From NCBI GenBank assembly GCA_015143295.1, contig CM026559.1, forward strand, positions 25,000,826 to 25,064,825: a DNA stretch of 64,000 bases. Reading direction: 5' to 3'. The notes beneath the pieces were generated by a model. The model was given only the letters and a program-made list of their open reading frames with translations, was not told the DNA's origin and did not search any database. Source of the stretch: Tetracentron sinense. Taxonomy: Eukaryota > Streptophyta > Magnoliopsida > Trochodendrales > Trochodendraceae. How positions within the stretch are numbered: position 1 is the first letter of the stretch; every line of letters begins with the position of its first letter. Below, piece by piece: positions 12,575 to 23,403 of this stretch. The translations under genes and the position numbers were made by a program.

Positions 12575-14805
12575 TTCTCTTCGAGAGGTTATTGGGGTCG
12601 TTTTTTATTCTAATCTATCTTGGGATTTGCTGATGCCAGGTTTTGGAACTAACTGACTTGGGTCTTGGGCTTTTTCTTTACCATTGGCTTGATTTCTATG
12701 GTTCCTTTTTCATCTTGGAATTGTTTGATCAGGAGCTATTGTTTCAACAGCTCTAGAAGATTCTGTTTCGTCCAAAGTAGCAAAAATAACAACAGCTGAC
12801 TTTCGAGAGCGTTGCCTTTTCGAGAGATTTTGCTCGAGCGGTGTACTAGTTCATTGGAACAACGAAATTATAAACTGCTTTAGATCAAGATAGCCCCTTC
12901 TACTAACAACATTAATGGACACCCTTTCATAATGGGGTATGACACTGTGGTTCTTGATTACCTCCGAACCTAATGAATAGGAGATGACCTCTATTTTGCA
13001 AATCTTCTTGGTTTTGACTGGTAATTATATGTTCTCTTTGGCGGAGCCGAGGGGTATTTCCGGTTTCTGAGTTGGAAGATCTCTTCAGGAGTTTTCTTCT
13101 TTGGCATTTCAAAGGGGGACGAACTTATATTCAACACTTTAACTCGAGGGTCATATGGTGCTCTAGTTCTTCTTTCTGGTTCCATATTTATTCGGCTCCA
13201 GAATAGACTGACATCTTTGGATTAGGGCCGTTGATGTTGATGATGAATAGTTGCCGTCATTGTTGTGAAGGTCATCGGATTAACGCCTCTGAATGCATTT
13301 GGACCCAGCCTGTTCAACAAGTTCCTGTCTGCTAGTGCTTAGTTTAAGTTAATATTTACATTAACAGCCGAGTGACTTTGATCACGGTTGTGAATGCCCC
13401 TTGCGTGGTTCGAAGAAATTTGAAAGTTCGTCCTTTCTTTTCTTGATATGATAACATCATTGATGATGTCATCAGTTGTCAAGTTCTATCCCAGGGGGAC
13501 CCTGTTTCTGTTGGCTTTCAGCTGCTAACTTATCTCTTTCTTAGAAAGGGAACTATTTGTTGATAGACCTAAGTTCATCTATTGTTCCTTCTCCCTCTTG
13601 ATGGTCTTGTTCGTGGACTCTTGTGTCCACAGATTCATGTCTGTTTCTAGAACTATCTGCGGAATTGGATGACCCTTTGCTCGTGAAGTAATGTTGGGTT
13701 GGACCCTTGGGTCTGGCTGAGCTTTGGGTCTGTGGACCCTGACTGGTGTCTACGAGTGGGCATTACCCCTTGCCCGTGGAGTGGCCTTGGCCACTTCTCC
13801 TTCTGTTTGCAGGATTGGCTTGCGGACTTGCCCTCTGATTTTGACCATGGGTCTGCGGATTCAAACTCCTGTCTGCGGACTTCTCTCATTTATTGATTCC
13901 CTATTCTTGGTTATTTTTGTTATTTTTAACCAATTTCATTAGGAAAATTATTGTTAAGTCTTTTAAGCCAATGACCTTGTTCTTTTGCCTTGAGAGAATT
14001 TGGGCAGCATCTCCCCTCTATTGATAGAATTTTTAGGGGTTAGTTCCAACAACCAACTTGGGCTGAGAGCTTTCAACAGTCTGTCATAGGATCGACCCAT
14101 AGGGCTTTTACCATTTAAACCTTAACTGGATCATGGTTTGGGCCCGAAATGAGCTTGCTCCATTAGTTGACCCTGAAGGGTTAACAGTTTTAGAATCCCA
14201 TTTCAGGGTTTCTGGACATAGGTCTGCCTTTTGAGCTGACCTATTGCGAAGTGGTTGAGCCACTTTGCCTTATGTGCACCCGGTTGGGTACACCCTCCTT
14301 GGTTTTCGCAGACAGAGATGTCTACGAATGGGCACTTCTTTATTGAAGCACCTGCGGTCTGACTTGCATTCTCTGCGATGCCCGCGGGCTGGTGACCTAC
14401 TGTTGGTGGACAACCTGATGTGGGCAGGCTACCTGCCTTTGATTTAGGCGATCAGACTTTCTTTCCACCCTGATTTGACGGGGTGGGTCCTGCTTCTGCT
14501 ATGGGCTGGAGCGTCCTCAACAGAGACCTAGTTTGGTGACCATGGCCTCTTTGTAGAGGTCTGACTAGTTAGTCAGACCCTCCTGGCTGGAGCTGCTACT
14601 ATCTCGGCCCAGGTGAGTGGATGAGTCACCGAGCTCCGAATCGGAGATACATACACTCGCCGGTTGATTGTCAGGATGTACGCCAAACGCACACATACAG
14701 ACTCAATTATCCTGCACAAAATCAATAAGAGAATAAAGGAAAGGACTACTCACTTTCCTTTCTTGTTTTTCTTTTATTTTTTATTCTCCATCATAGATGA
14801 GAGGA
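12575..14805 (-). mobile_element. Leader region of the Tat-like element, mostly non-coding
   Basis: This lies between gag and the 5' LTR in minus orientation. It contains short open pieces only (for example 12991-13185, basic, unrecognised) and GC-richer stretches with repeated CTGCGGAC / TGGGTCTG words at 13690-13880. Long leaders with uncharacterised reading frames are known in Tat/Ogre elements. I see no host gene here. Confidence 0.5.
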
Positions 14806-14836
14806 GAAGAAAGTCCCACCGGGCGTGCAAGAAATT
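14806..14836 (-). other. Probable primer-binding region of the Tat-like element
   Basis: On the minus strand the sequence contains TTGCACGCCCGGTGGGAC, close to the conserved block found just inside the 5' LTR of many plant Tat-type elements. It lies 25-55 bp from the LTR border as judged from homology with the 32.7 kb copy. The exact tRNA was not determined. Confidence 0.45.
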
Positions 14837-16029
14837 TGTAACGCGTAAATTTTGTCTGCGTGTCAAATTACCTCAATTGTTGTATGGAGTTTATTATTTT
14901 GTATGGAGGACTATCCTTGCAATCTGAGTAAACCTAGATTGTTGATTACCTTCCCGATTTGGGGAAGTACCTCTGATTAAAAAGAAGAATTAAATTTGAA
15001 TAAAGTATTTATTTATTCAACGGGGTTGCCTAGATCCTATGTAGGCGTTACAAGATACCTCATATAGGTCTTTGTAAAAAAGAAAAAAAAAGAGGTGACC
15101 ATATTGGGGGTTCACTTGGTATTCTCCATTGATGGGAGATCCTTCTTCATCTTCTTTGCCAATTCTTGGCTTTTGTGTTTTGCGCTTGGTTCTTCCTGGA
15201 TTTTTCATGTGGTTCTTTCGTATCTCTGCTTCGTGGAAGTTTCTTGTGAGAAAATCCCTTTTTATAGCTTTTGGAGAGTCCTTTTTAGACTTCCTTTTGA
15301 CTTCTTCTCTTTTAGGAAATCAAAAGAGGCCAACCTTCCTTAGAGAGGGCCATCTATCCAAGACAGCTGGTTTTCCTTCTCTTGGGGAAACCTGGTATGC
15401 ATGGGAGTCCTCTTTCTTGAAGGACTCCAAATTGGTTTCTATTTTTTGGAAACCTAAGAGGATAAGGCTTCCCTAAAAAAAAGGGAAGTGTCTTATCTTC
15501 CCCAAAAAGGGAAGAGATTACTTCCCCTTTTAAATAGGGTGCCATATGCACTCTATTACTGGAGGAAAAGAGGGGATCTCTATCTTGGGATCTCCCAAAG
15601 TTGGCAGAGAGTCCTATTTTATTAGGGATTCTCTGTCACATGACAGTCAGTATTTGACTGTCAGCTGGGAAAGGACTGACCTTGGTCAATTCACAAGTTG
15701 AAGGGGTGAGACCATGAGTCTCACCCGCCTGGTCAAGTCCAAAGCTTATTTGGACTACGATCCAGGGTCTAACCTTAGTCAGTCTGCAGACCAACGCAGG
15801 GTGGGACCATGGGTCCAACCCTTGGTCTGTGTCATGACCCAAACCAAACAGAATGTGATCAAAGAATAATCAAATATTTGGAGTAAAACTAGTCATGTTC
15901 AATTTTATTATTTATTTTTACAAATTTTGGCAAAGTTCTTTTATATTTTAGAAAAAAAAATCCTGTTATAATGTTTGGTATTTCGTACAATTTATACTAC
16001 AACCATCAAGTATCATCTTATAGTATCGT

Positions 16030-16211
16030 TATCGTAATACTAATGAAAGAGGCATCAATCATGCTATTACATCCATCCCACATCAGTCATCAATAATACC
16101 CATGCCTCATTGGCTCAAATTATCGTAATACTAATGAAAGAGGCATCAATCATGCTATTACATCCATCCCACATCAGTCATCAATAATACCCATGCCTCA
16201 TTGGCTCAAAA
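16030..16211. repeat. Tandem duplication, period 91 bp, within the solo LTR
   Basis: Two essentially identical 91 bp units starting TATCGTAATACTAATGAAAG at 16030 and 16121. The near-identity suggests a recent duplication. Confidence 0.9.
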
Positions 16212-17189
16212 TACACCCATAGTCCAAAATACAATATGTCTCAAGTCAATACATATAACATTGCTTATGTGCTAATAAGCAATAGTCCAAAAGGCACATA
16301 TTCAAAGGTATATGTCCAAAAACAAATGGTAAAACCAAGCTCGAGGGTTTTTGCTTTCAATTAATCTTCTTCTTGCTCAAATCTGTAAAATAACAATAAG
16401 GGGTGAGTCAACGCTCCATAGAAACAATACTTCTAAAGTTGCATGAGGTTTCAAAACTATATGAGCATGCGCATTTAAATAAGTCATTTAAGGATAAGAA
16501 TATAGTTGACAATTCATATGTTGAAATATATGAGAAATCCCTTTGAATGATATAAAAATGAGTGCAAGGTTGATTATTATTAATTTCTGAACTAGTATTT
16601 CATCCACAATCCTCTCCAAAGAGTCCAAGAATGCAAAGTAGTGATATATGGTACCGATTTTCCTGCAGCTCGGTCAACACTCTTTCAACCCACACAAGTA
16701 GGTCCTTCCTGGGGCTTTAGGGATTTTCATCCTAAGGAACACAATGCCCTATTTGCTTTTCGGCGTAATGCCAGGACCATCTGGTTATACGGGAACGGAG
16801 CCACTCTCACAGCTGGTGCCCTCCCTTATCAATATGCATTCTAGAGTCTCGTTTGAGAGACCAAACAAATCCATCATTTTTTGTTTCATGAGTTAATGTT
16901 ATGGAAATCAAACCAAAACTCCAAATTTCTTCCAAAATTTCCAATGTGGTGTGTTACACATGAAAAATATCATGGACTATATAATAAGAACTATTCATAA
17001 GGTTCATGTGATAAACAACAAATAGTTCATAGTTCAATGAAAAACATATAGGGAAATCCTATTAAATAAAGTAACTCCACTACTAAACATATTTTTACTT
17101 AGGTTAGGGTAAACTTCTCAAAAGTTTATATCAAAACAACAATGAAACCCAAGAGTTAAATCATAGACACTTAATAATAAATTATCAAC

Positions 17190-17313
17190 ATGAAACTAAA
17201 GAAATAGAGTCATATGTTCAGTGATGATTCCTAAGTGTAATCAAGCCAAGGATGAAACTAAAGAAATAGAGTCATATGTTCAGTGATGATTCCTAAGTGT
17301 AATCAAGCCAAGG
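17190..17313. repeat. Tandem duplication, period 62 bp, within the solo LTR
   Basis: Two identical 62 bp units starting ATGAAACTAAAGAAATAGAG at 17190 and 17252. Confidence 0.9.
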
Positions 17314-18558
17314 AGTTCAAACTATGGCAAAAGTTCTATTAAACAAAAAGCAAAATCCTTAGAACCCTAGTTTTAAAGTATAATAGTACTAGTGATTTTG
17401 GTAAGTAAATCAAGGTTTTAAGCACTAAAATGATTCCCAGTTGATCTCCAATTGATTATGGTATTTCACCTATTTTTTTGGAGTTTTTTTTCAGATTTTC
17501 TCGGGTAGAGCATGGTAAGCTCATCCCTAACCTCTGATAAGAATGCAATCCGACCCTACTCCAGTATTTTGGTCATATCTCCCTCATTTTTCACTCAAAA
17601 TTGAGTGATTCAAAAGCCATATGAAAGCTTATTTAATTTATAATCTAACCATCCATCAATCCTAAGTAAAATCACAAGATAAGTGGATTGATTTTTGACT
17701 GTACTAGCACGGCTGCCATGAAAGGAGGTCTTTCGAGCTTTCACTTTAAGTTCTTACAATTTTTCTCCACGATTTTAGAAATCAAATACTATGTTTGGGT
17801 TTTTACTATCCCAAAAACATAATTTAGACCCAAGTTCATGTAAGATTAAACAAAAAAATTGGGAGTCAAATATGAGTTCAAGAATAAGATTTTTCTTTAC
17901 CTTTCTTGCTAAAAAGGTCGATGTTCCCACCACCTTCCACATTCTTCTTTCAAAACTCTCTTTCTCTCTCTAAGGATGTAATATTAGGGTTAGGGTTGAG
18001 AAAAAAAAGGGGGTATTTATACTTAGGTTAGGGTCACTTAATCTCAACCATTGATTCTCATTTAATCTTGATCATTCATTCACCATCACTAAGTTGTAAG
18101 TGTGTTCATCATATTATGGTCCACCCACCAATAACAATTTATCATTTTGATACATTTACCTGACACATTTTAAGTTCAATAATCTTTCCCCTAATTTCAT
18201 GAAATTCTTTGCATTTGCCAATGTCTTACAAAATTAATACTCAAATGCGATTAAGTATTAATTAATCTTTTAATTGTATAATTAAACTTAATTAAAATAC
18301 CAATCGTCACAGTCTGGGTTAGGCCATGGCATTTTATGGTCACAGACTGGGCTAGTCACTGACTGCCCTATGGATAGACTCATAGAGTTTGTCTGCAGAG
18401 TCTGAATGTGGTCTGCCTGTAAGGGCAAACCCTAACCACATGTTAGTCCCCTAAAGACTGACACAAAGGGGTGTTTGCGGGGTATTATTGCCCTGTTGCC
18501 AGCATTTAATGCTAGGCAGGCTAGCACGAAGCTTAACCACCCATTCTATGGGTGCTGA

Positions 18559-19307
18559 TCTTGTATAGGCAGGTGCACCATGCACCCGTCTTGCGGGCGG
18601 TGAGATTTCGCTGCCCACAAAGTTTCTATATCCAAATTTTTTTTTTTTTTTTTAAATACCCTCAATGAGGTCCCTCTTCCCAGTCTCTCTCCCTTCCTCT
18701 CTCTCACATGCATCGCACGTGCCGCCCCAAAAGTTTAGGTAACACTATAATTTTTTTGTACCTATATGAGGATAATAAAGTAAAATCTAAACGTAATTAA
18801 CAGTTATATGTAATGACTAAAGCTGCTCGAGCTCGTGTGTTAAAGCTCGAGCTCGTTTATTTAATAAATTAGTCAAGCTTAAGCATGATTTTCAAGCTCG
18901 TTTACTTAATAAACAAGCTTGAACATCCCTTTACTTGGCTCGGCTCAGCTTAGCTTAGCTCAGCTCAATAACACCCTTAATTGCAGGGGCTCCATTGAAA
19001 TCAAGGAAGGAGGTTGTTAAGAATAAAGTTGTTGGTTCGGGTTCATAGAGGCAAGGACCAATCCAGGGTTACTTGTATTTTTATATTTTTTATATTACTT
19101 TTTCTTTATTTTTTATATTTTCCTTGCATGCACGGTTTTCTTACTTAGTTTAATTTTCTTACTAGTTTAAGTGAATTTGAACCTTAAACAACCTCCTTTC
19201 ACAACTCAAATAAACACTGTACTCATTAACCATTCATAATATGTTTTGTATGTACAACCACCGAATGACAAGTGGCACCTACTGTTGACAAACATGAATG
19301 AAGATGT
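18559..19307. other. Non-coding stretch with a GAGCTCG/AAGCTTG-rich repeat
   Basis: No gene is seen. An uninterrupted T run lies near 18638-18653. From about 18821 to 18970 the sequence is built of CTCGAGCTCG, AAGCTTGA and GGCTCAGCTTAG words with internal inverted symmetry, probably a decayed MITE. Confidence 0.4.
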
Positions 19308-19520
19308 GGCATGGGATTATCTCTAAGTAGATGCCCGGAAAATGGTTTTTGGCTCTACACATCATTAGACATGTGATGATAAAAAATGGTGAGAAATTAA
19401 GTAGGAAGAAGTCAAAAATATGGAGAGAAAATGAAATGACTTTTGTTATGGTCACATGTCCAATGATACGTAGGGTCAAAGACAATTTTTCCGGCACCTA
19501 CTTAAAGATAGTCCCATGCC
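19308..19520. mobile_element. Foldback MITE with about 70 bp terminal inverted repeats
   Basis: The left arm GGCATGGGATTATCTCTAAG is complementary, with scattered mismatches, to the right end ...CTTAAAGATAGTCCCATGCC. Pairing continues inward through TAGATGCCCGGAAAA and CATTAGACATGTGA. No coding capacity. Long arms suggest a Mutator-like MITE; the target duplication was not resolved. Confidence 0.7.
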
Positions 19521-19672
19521 TGACAATATACCACGTTGCATACTTATGTTAGATGGTGACTTCTCACCAATATATGTAATACTATCGTAAATAAGTTAGG
19601 TGGCATGAATAATTCTCACCACAAATATAAAATTAGGGTAATGCTAGCTGCACCTTTTTTAAGAGACTCGAA

Positions 19673-20020
19673 ATCTTCTCCGGTTATTTTGCTAAAACTG
19701 GTTACACTCCCGAGGTGACCATGTGTTCCTTTTTACACCTTTTAACTGTGGTTAAGATTCACTCACCCCTAGGATTCACCCATCTATCTTTGGTTTTTAG
19801 AAAAAAATATTAAAAAAAATTTAACCCTAGGAGGTAATGAATTTAAACTACGGTTAATAAATTATTTTATTATTTTTTCTAAAAACCAATGATAGTTGAG
19901 TGAACCCTAGGGGTGAGTGAATCTTAACCATAGTTAATATGTGTCAAAAGGGGAATGTGGCCACCTTAGGGGTGTAACCGGTTTTGGAAAAACCGGTTAC
20001 AATTGGAGAAGATTACGTCC
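19673..20020. mobile_element. Foldback MITE of the AACCGGTT-palindrome family (copy 1)
   Basis: The left end ATCTTCTCCGGTT pairs with the right end AATTGGAGAAGATTACGTCC. Inner arms CACCCCTAGG...CCTAGGGGTG and TTAACTGTGG...CCATAGTTAA also pair. The right end carries its own hairpin GTAACCGGTTTTGG-AAAAACCGGTTAC at 19974-20000; the matching left hairpin is decayed. Same family as 62355-62920. Confidence 0.75.
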
Positions 20021-20063
20021 CTTTTTAAAATTCACTTCAGGAAAGATGTGTTACTGTAGATAT

Positions 20064-20540
20064 CTAATCATAGCTAATTGTGATTGAACTTCGGGAGAGC
20101 TCAATCGCATCCATATGCCAACACACGTCCTTTCATAGTTCTTATTAACTGTGATTAAGACTAATCTTTCAGGTTCGACAATATCACCTTAATTTTTAGA
20201 AAAACAAATATTTAACTTTAGTAAGAATTTTTAATTTTTAGGGTTAGTCTTTTTTTCTAAAAACTAATGTTAAATTATTGAACCCTTACCCTATGTTTGG
20301 TTGCCGAGAAATTAAGTAAAAACATGGAAAAAAAAGAAAATTGGACAAAACATTACTAAAATTATTTTAGAAATCCAAATACTTTTTTATTTTCCATATT
20401 TTAACCTATTTTCTCGATGACCAAACATAGCATAAGGGTTAGTGAGTCTTAACTGTAGTTAATAAGTTAAAAGAGTCATGTGTTGACTTGTGGGTTAATT
20501 GAAATTTCCATGAGTTCAATCACAATTGGTCATGATTGGA
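20064..20540. mobile_element. Foldback MITE with nested second MITE
   Basis: The left end CTAATCATAGCTAATTGTGA pairs with the right end TCACAATTGGTCATGATTGG. The inner ATTGAACTTC / GAGTTCAAT blocks also pair. A separate element at 20288-20442 sits inside. A related GAGTTCAATCGCA sequence recurs at 63827-63966. Confidence 0.6.
20288..20442. mobile_element. Small MITE nested in the 20064-20540 foldback
   Basis: Terminal inverted repeats of about 40 bp: CTATGTTTGGTTGCCGAGAA at the left and its imperfect complement ending GACCAAACATAG at the right. About 155 bp long, no coding capacity. The TGTTTGG terminus resembles Tourist/Harbinger-type MITEs; the TTA/TAA flanks do not give an unambiguous duplication. 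Confidence 0.7.
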
Positions 20541-20606
20541 TCTCATTATTGAGTAGAGAAAGACATGTGTTCTGTGCTAATGGGCATCACATTGTCTTTG
20601 GCAAAT

Positions 20607-20772
20607 GTTAGGAAAATGGTCTCCAGCATCCAAATATCATCCAACATGTGGCAATAGAAAGATAAAAGGTTATTTTATTTTCTCTCATATTTTTTTACTT
20701 CTCTCCTGTTGATATCTCTCCATTTTTCATGCTGGATGATGTGTGAAAGTCCGAGACCATTTTTCTGGTAAC
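20607..20772. mobile_element. Foldback MITE immediately upstream of the UGT78 gene
   Basis: The left arm GTTAGGAAAATGGTCTCCAG pairs imperfectly with the right arm GAGACCATTTTTCTGGTAAC, and CATCCAACATGTG pairs with the GGATGATGTGTG stretch. It lies about 250 bp from the predicted start codon. Confidence 0.55.
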
Positions 20773-21023
20773 GGCTAGACAATTCGATGTCATGCTAATT
20801 CTCTGTCCATCTTGAAAGGAGAGAGTAACCTAAGGATTAGTGAATCTTAAGTGGGGGGTAATAGAGACACATGTCGTGATTGACTGTGATTCGATCACTC
20901 AATGAGGAGTCCCCCGCCCGCCTACTTAAGCCTGCCCACCTCCTCAACTCATCATGCGCACTACCCACATTTTTCCAACTAAAAACTCAACTTGCCCACC
21001 AAGCCTCTCTCTCGGAACAAACC
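20773..21023 (+). promoter_or_regulatory. Proximal upstream region of the UGT78 gene
   Basis: The region holds a CACATG E-box-like hexamer near 20871 and pyrimidine-rich leader sequence before the ATG at 21024 (context AACCATGC). No convincing TATA box is visible; CTACTTAAGCC near 20922 is a weak candidate. An ATG at 20954 opens a different frame that overlaps the main start, so a transcript starting above it would carry an upstream ORF. An in-frame ATG at 20880 would add 48 unrelated residues and is unlikely to be the real start. Confidence 0.4.
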
Positions 21024-21537
21024 ATGCCACTCACAGATGGGCAAAACAGCTCAACCGAGCCTCATGTCATCGTCCTCGCGTTCCCATTTAGCTCCCATGC
21101 TGCTTCTCTCCATACACTCGTGCGTAAGTTAGCCACTGCGGCCCCAGATGTTACGTTCTCTTTCTTCAGCACCGCAAAATCCAATAGCTCGATCTTCAAT
21201 GCCGACCATCTTGATAATCTAAAAGCCTACAATGTATCAGACGGGGTTCCTGAGAACCACGTGTTTACAGGGAGGCCGGACGAGGGTGTCGAGCTGTTCA
21301 TGAAGGAGACGCCGGGAAACTTTAAAAGAGTTATAGAGGTGGCCATAGAGGAGACGAGAGGGCTCTCGGAGAAGAAGATCAGCTGCGTCATCAGTGATGC
21401 TTTCCTTTGGTTCGCCGGAGAGATGGCGGAGGAGATGAAGGTCCCGTGGGTCTCTTTTTGGATAGCTGGCCAGTTCTCTCTCTCCGCTCATTTCTACACT
21501 GACCTTATTCGCCGTATGGTTGGTATTGGACCACATG
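21024..21537 (+). CDS. UGT78-type glycosyltransferase, exon 1 (N-terminal acceptor domain)
   Basis: Encodes residues 1-171. The start was chosen because it lies 13 residues before the conserved HVIVLAFPF strand, as in other family members. The catalytic base is His25 in FPFSSHAA and its partner is Asp125 in CVISDAFLWF. The WVSFWIAGQFSLSAHFYTDL segment is characteristic of UGT78. The donor site is CATG|GTAATT; GT occupies 21538-21539 and splits a codon after its first base. The frame stays open past the donor to 21650 only by chance. Confidence 0.85.
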
Positions 21538-21704
21538 GTAATTTTTTTTGGAACTTCCTCTTCTTTATGCTCATTTCTAGTTTGAAGTTAATCATTGTGT
21601 TCTTCGGAACCATATCCTCTGTGATTTTTCGTGTGGTTCATGGAATTTAAAGATCAGGATTTCAACTACAGTTAATTACACCTGTTAAATCTGTATAATG
21701 CAAG

Positions 21705-21810
21705 AGATCTTGACCTTTAAACCTTCAAGAAGACGGGGAAGGCCACACGAAAGATCAGAGACAATTTGGTTCCTCTTGGGTGTGTCCTTAGTGTTTAAAG
21801 GTCAAGATCT
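21705..21810. repeat. Inverted repeat in the UGT78 intron
   Basis: AGATCTTGACCTTTAAAC at 21705-21722 is perfectly complementary to 21793-21810, with a 70 nt loop. It may be the core of a small foldback element. Confidence 0.8.
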
Positions 21811-22038
21811 ATTGCCTTGTGCCGATTAACAACTTTACAAGACTTCCTGACCTTTAAACACACATAGATTATAGGTCTCACCCTTACAAGTGTGGGCGGA
21901 CTAATTGGTCCGGATTTGCCAAATCCGGTGATAACCGTAGCGAATTTGGTTTCATAAAATAAGTATAGATATGCTAACGGGAGTCGCAATCTTCCAAAGA
22001 CGCAACTCAAGATTATAGTTATTTGTCAAACTAATTAA

Positions 22039-22533
22039 TAGGGGCGGAGCCAGGAATTTTTCATTGGGGGTAAAATACATGTATAAAAAAAAATTGATTG
22101 AGGGTATGGAACTTGGGGGTTCGGGGCGTAGGCCTGAGAAATTTTTTTTTGGGGGTACTTTTTTTCTTTTCGAGTTTTTTTTTCTCGGTAATGCCCTTGA
22201 GGTCGCCAAGTATCCCTATTAATATTCCTTAACTGTGGTTAAGATTTACCCACCTATCCTTGGTAATTTTAAAAATAAATATCAAATTTCTTTACTCTAG
22301 TTAAAATTCACTAACTCCTAAGGTGTGTCAATTGGGACATGTGCAACCTCAAGGGCATAATTGGACTCCATTGGGGGCCAACTATTTATGTGACAAAAAG
22401 ATTGGGGGGAGGGGGGCAACTATAATAAAAAAAAATTAAAATATTTTGAACGGCCCAATATTTCACACTACCATAAGAGAGAATTCCAAAAAATTTGGGG
22501 AGGCCACGGCCCCTCCCCCGAGCTGCGCCCCTA
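22039..22533. mobile_element. Non-autonomous hAT-type element (495 bp) with 8 bp target duplication CTAATTAA
   Basis: Termini are TAGGGGCGGAGCC and ...GCTGCGCCCCTA, imperfect inverted repeats. CTAATTAA occurs at 22031-22038 and again at 22534-22541, a perfect 8 bp duplication diagnostic of hAT. There is no transposase. A stretch near 22230-22330 (TTAACTGTGGTTAAGATT...) resembles half of the AACCGGTT foldback family and may be a nested remnant. Confidence 0.88.
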
Positions 22534-22628
22534 CTAATTAAAAAGGTACCGCCAATTATTAATTGCATTTCCATTTCAATGATAGAATGTGTCTCCATTG
22601 AAAAAATAGTACGTGACTCCATTGATTG

Positions 22629-23398
22629 GCATTGGTGGTCCTGTCCAAAGACACATCCGTAGGTCCTTCTAAGGCACTACCAGTCCATTTCCATTTGGAA
22701 AAAAATAAGATTGGTAGTTGCGAAAACTTTTAAATGTATACTGAAAGATGGTCCATTTCCACTTGGAAAAAATAAGAATGGTAGTTGCAAAGACTTTAAA
22801 TGTGTACTAAAACCAGTGTTGTTAGAACCGGACCGGGTATTGAACTGGTAGAGTGGCCGGTTCCCGGTTCCACCGGTCCGGTCCGGTTCGACCATTTACT
22901 TTTTACTTAAAAAACAATTAAGAAAAAATAATTCCCTAAAATTTTTGGGTTCTGACCGATTCTGGTCTGTTCCCAACCGGTTCTACCGGTTTTGACCGGT
23001 TCCCACCGGTTCTTAAAATATCCCGGTTTTGTGGGTTTTGGAAACTGGCGAGGGGCTGGTTCCCAGTTCGACCGGTCGGTCTGGTTCTGACAACACTAAC
23101 TAAAACCCATAGCGTGATTATCTGTTGTAGTAGGAAGCAATGCTTGCCCTAATCGTAGTGTGTGCATAACATCCTTGTTTGGTTCGAGATCTAGTCCCGT
23201 GAGGGTGTACATGACTGTAATCTCCACCCTTTCATAGTCTACAACGGATACCAATCTTGCTATCCAGAGAGTACTAGCAAAAAACATGCTAACAAGAGAC
23301 TACGAAAAAAAAAATATTAGCCAACAATATAGTCAGCAGTTTGGAGTTCAGAAATTATAAAAATATCCGATAAGATATAAAAATAAAAATTTGGAGTT
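22629..23398 (+). repeat. Intronic segmental duplication, copy A
   Basis: Starting at GCATTGGTGGTCC this segment is collinear with 25930-26330 (GTAGGTCC, TAAGAATGG, AGGAAGCAATGCTTGCCCTA, CACTTGTTTGG-like blocks, AAAATATCCnATAAGATATA). Copy A contains the hAT MITE at 22814-23098; copy B does not. Confidence 0.8.
22814..23098. mobile_element. hAT MITE (285 bp) with 8 bp target duplication ACTAAAAC
   Basis: Terminal repeats CAGTGTTGTTAGAACC and ...GGTTCTGACAACACTA. ACTAAAAC flanks both sides (22806-22813 and 23099-23106). The interior is rich in CCGGTT / AACCGG words. The empty site is visible at about 26050. Confidence 0.9.
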
Positions 23399-23403
23399 CA
23401 GAA

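Larger units (their letters stand above)
15830..18311 (-). mobile_element. Solo LTR (2,482 bp) with 5 bp target duplication GTCTG
   Basis: The insert begins TGTCATGACCC and ends CAATCGTCACA, so it has TG...CA termini. It is flanked by GTCTG at 15825-15829 and 18312-18316. The host LTR reads straight across when the insert is removed, as in the 38.6 kb copy. A minus-strand TATA (GTATAAATACCCCC) near 18015 gives the orientation. It has no coding content and no internal primer site, so it is a solo LTR left by LTR-LTR recombination. Its starting TGTnAnGACCC resembles the minus-end of the chromovirus LTR at 46989, suggesting a related gypsy clade. Confidence 0.85.
14861..18558 (-). mobile_element. 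5' LTR of the Tat-like element, split by a solo LTR
   Basis: Sequences 14861-15829 and 18312-18558 are collinear with 32673-32747 plus 37788-38930. They share TTACCTTCCCGATTTGGGGA, GATTACTTCCCCTTT and CACAGACTGGGCTAGTCA, among others. The 15830-18311 insertion interrupts the LTR. The left border is set by where homology between the two copies starts; a TG at 14837 is an alternative. Homology is lost after about 18558, so the outer end is truncated or overwritten. Confidence 0.7.

Noticed and set aside
20880-21023. N-terminal extension of the UGT78 protein from an upstream in-frame ATG
   Set aside because: The added residues match nothing in the family, and the ATG at 21024 sits at the normal distance from the first conserved strand.
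21538-21650. Continuation of UGT78 exon 1 to the stop at 21650
   Set aside because: A GT donor at 21538 with matching phase and acceptor at 26530 restores the family sequence; the 37 extra codons are hydrophobic intron read-through.
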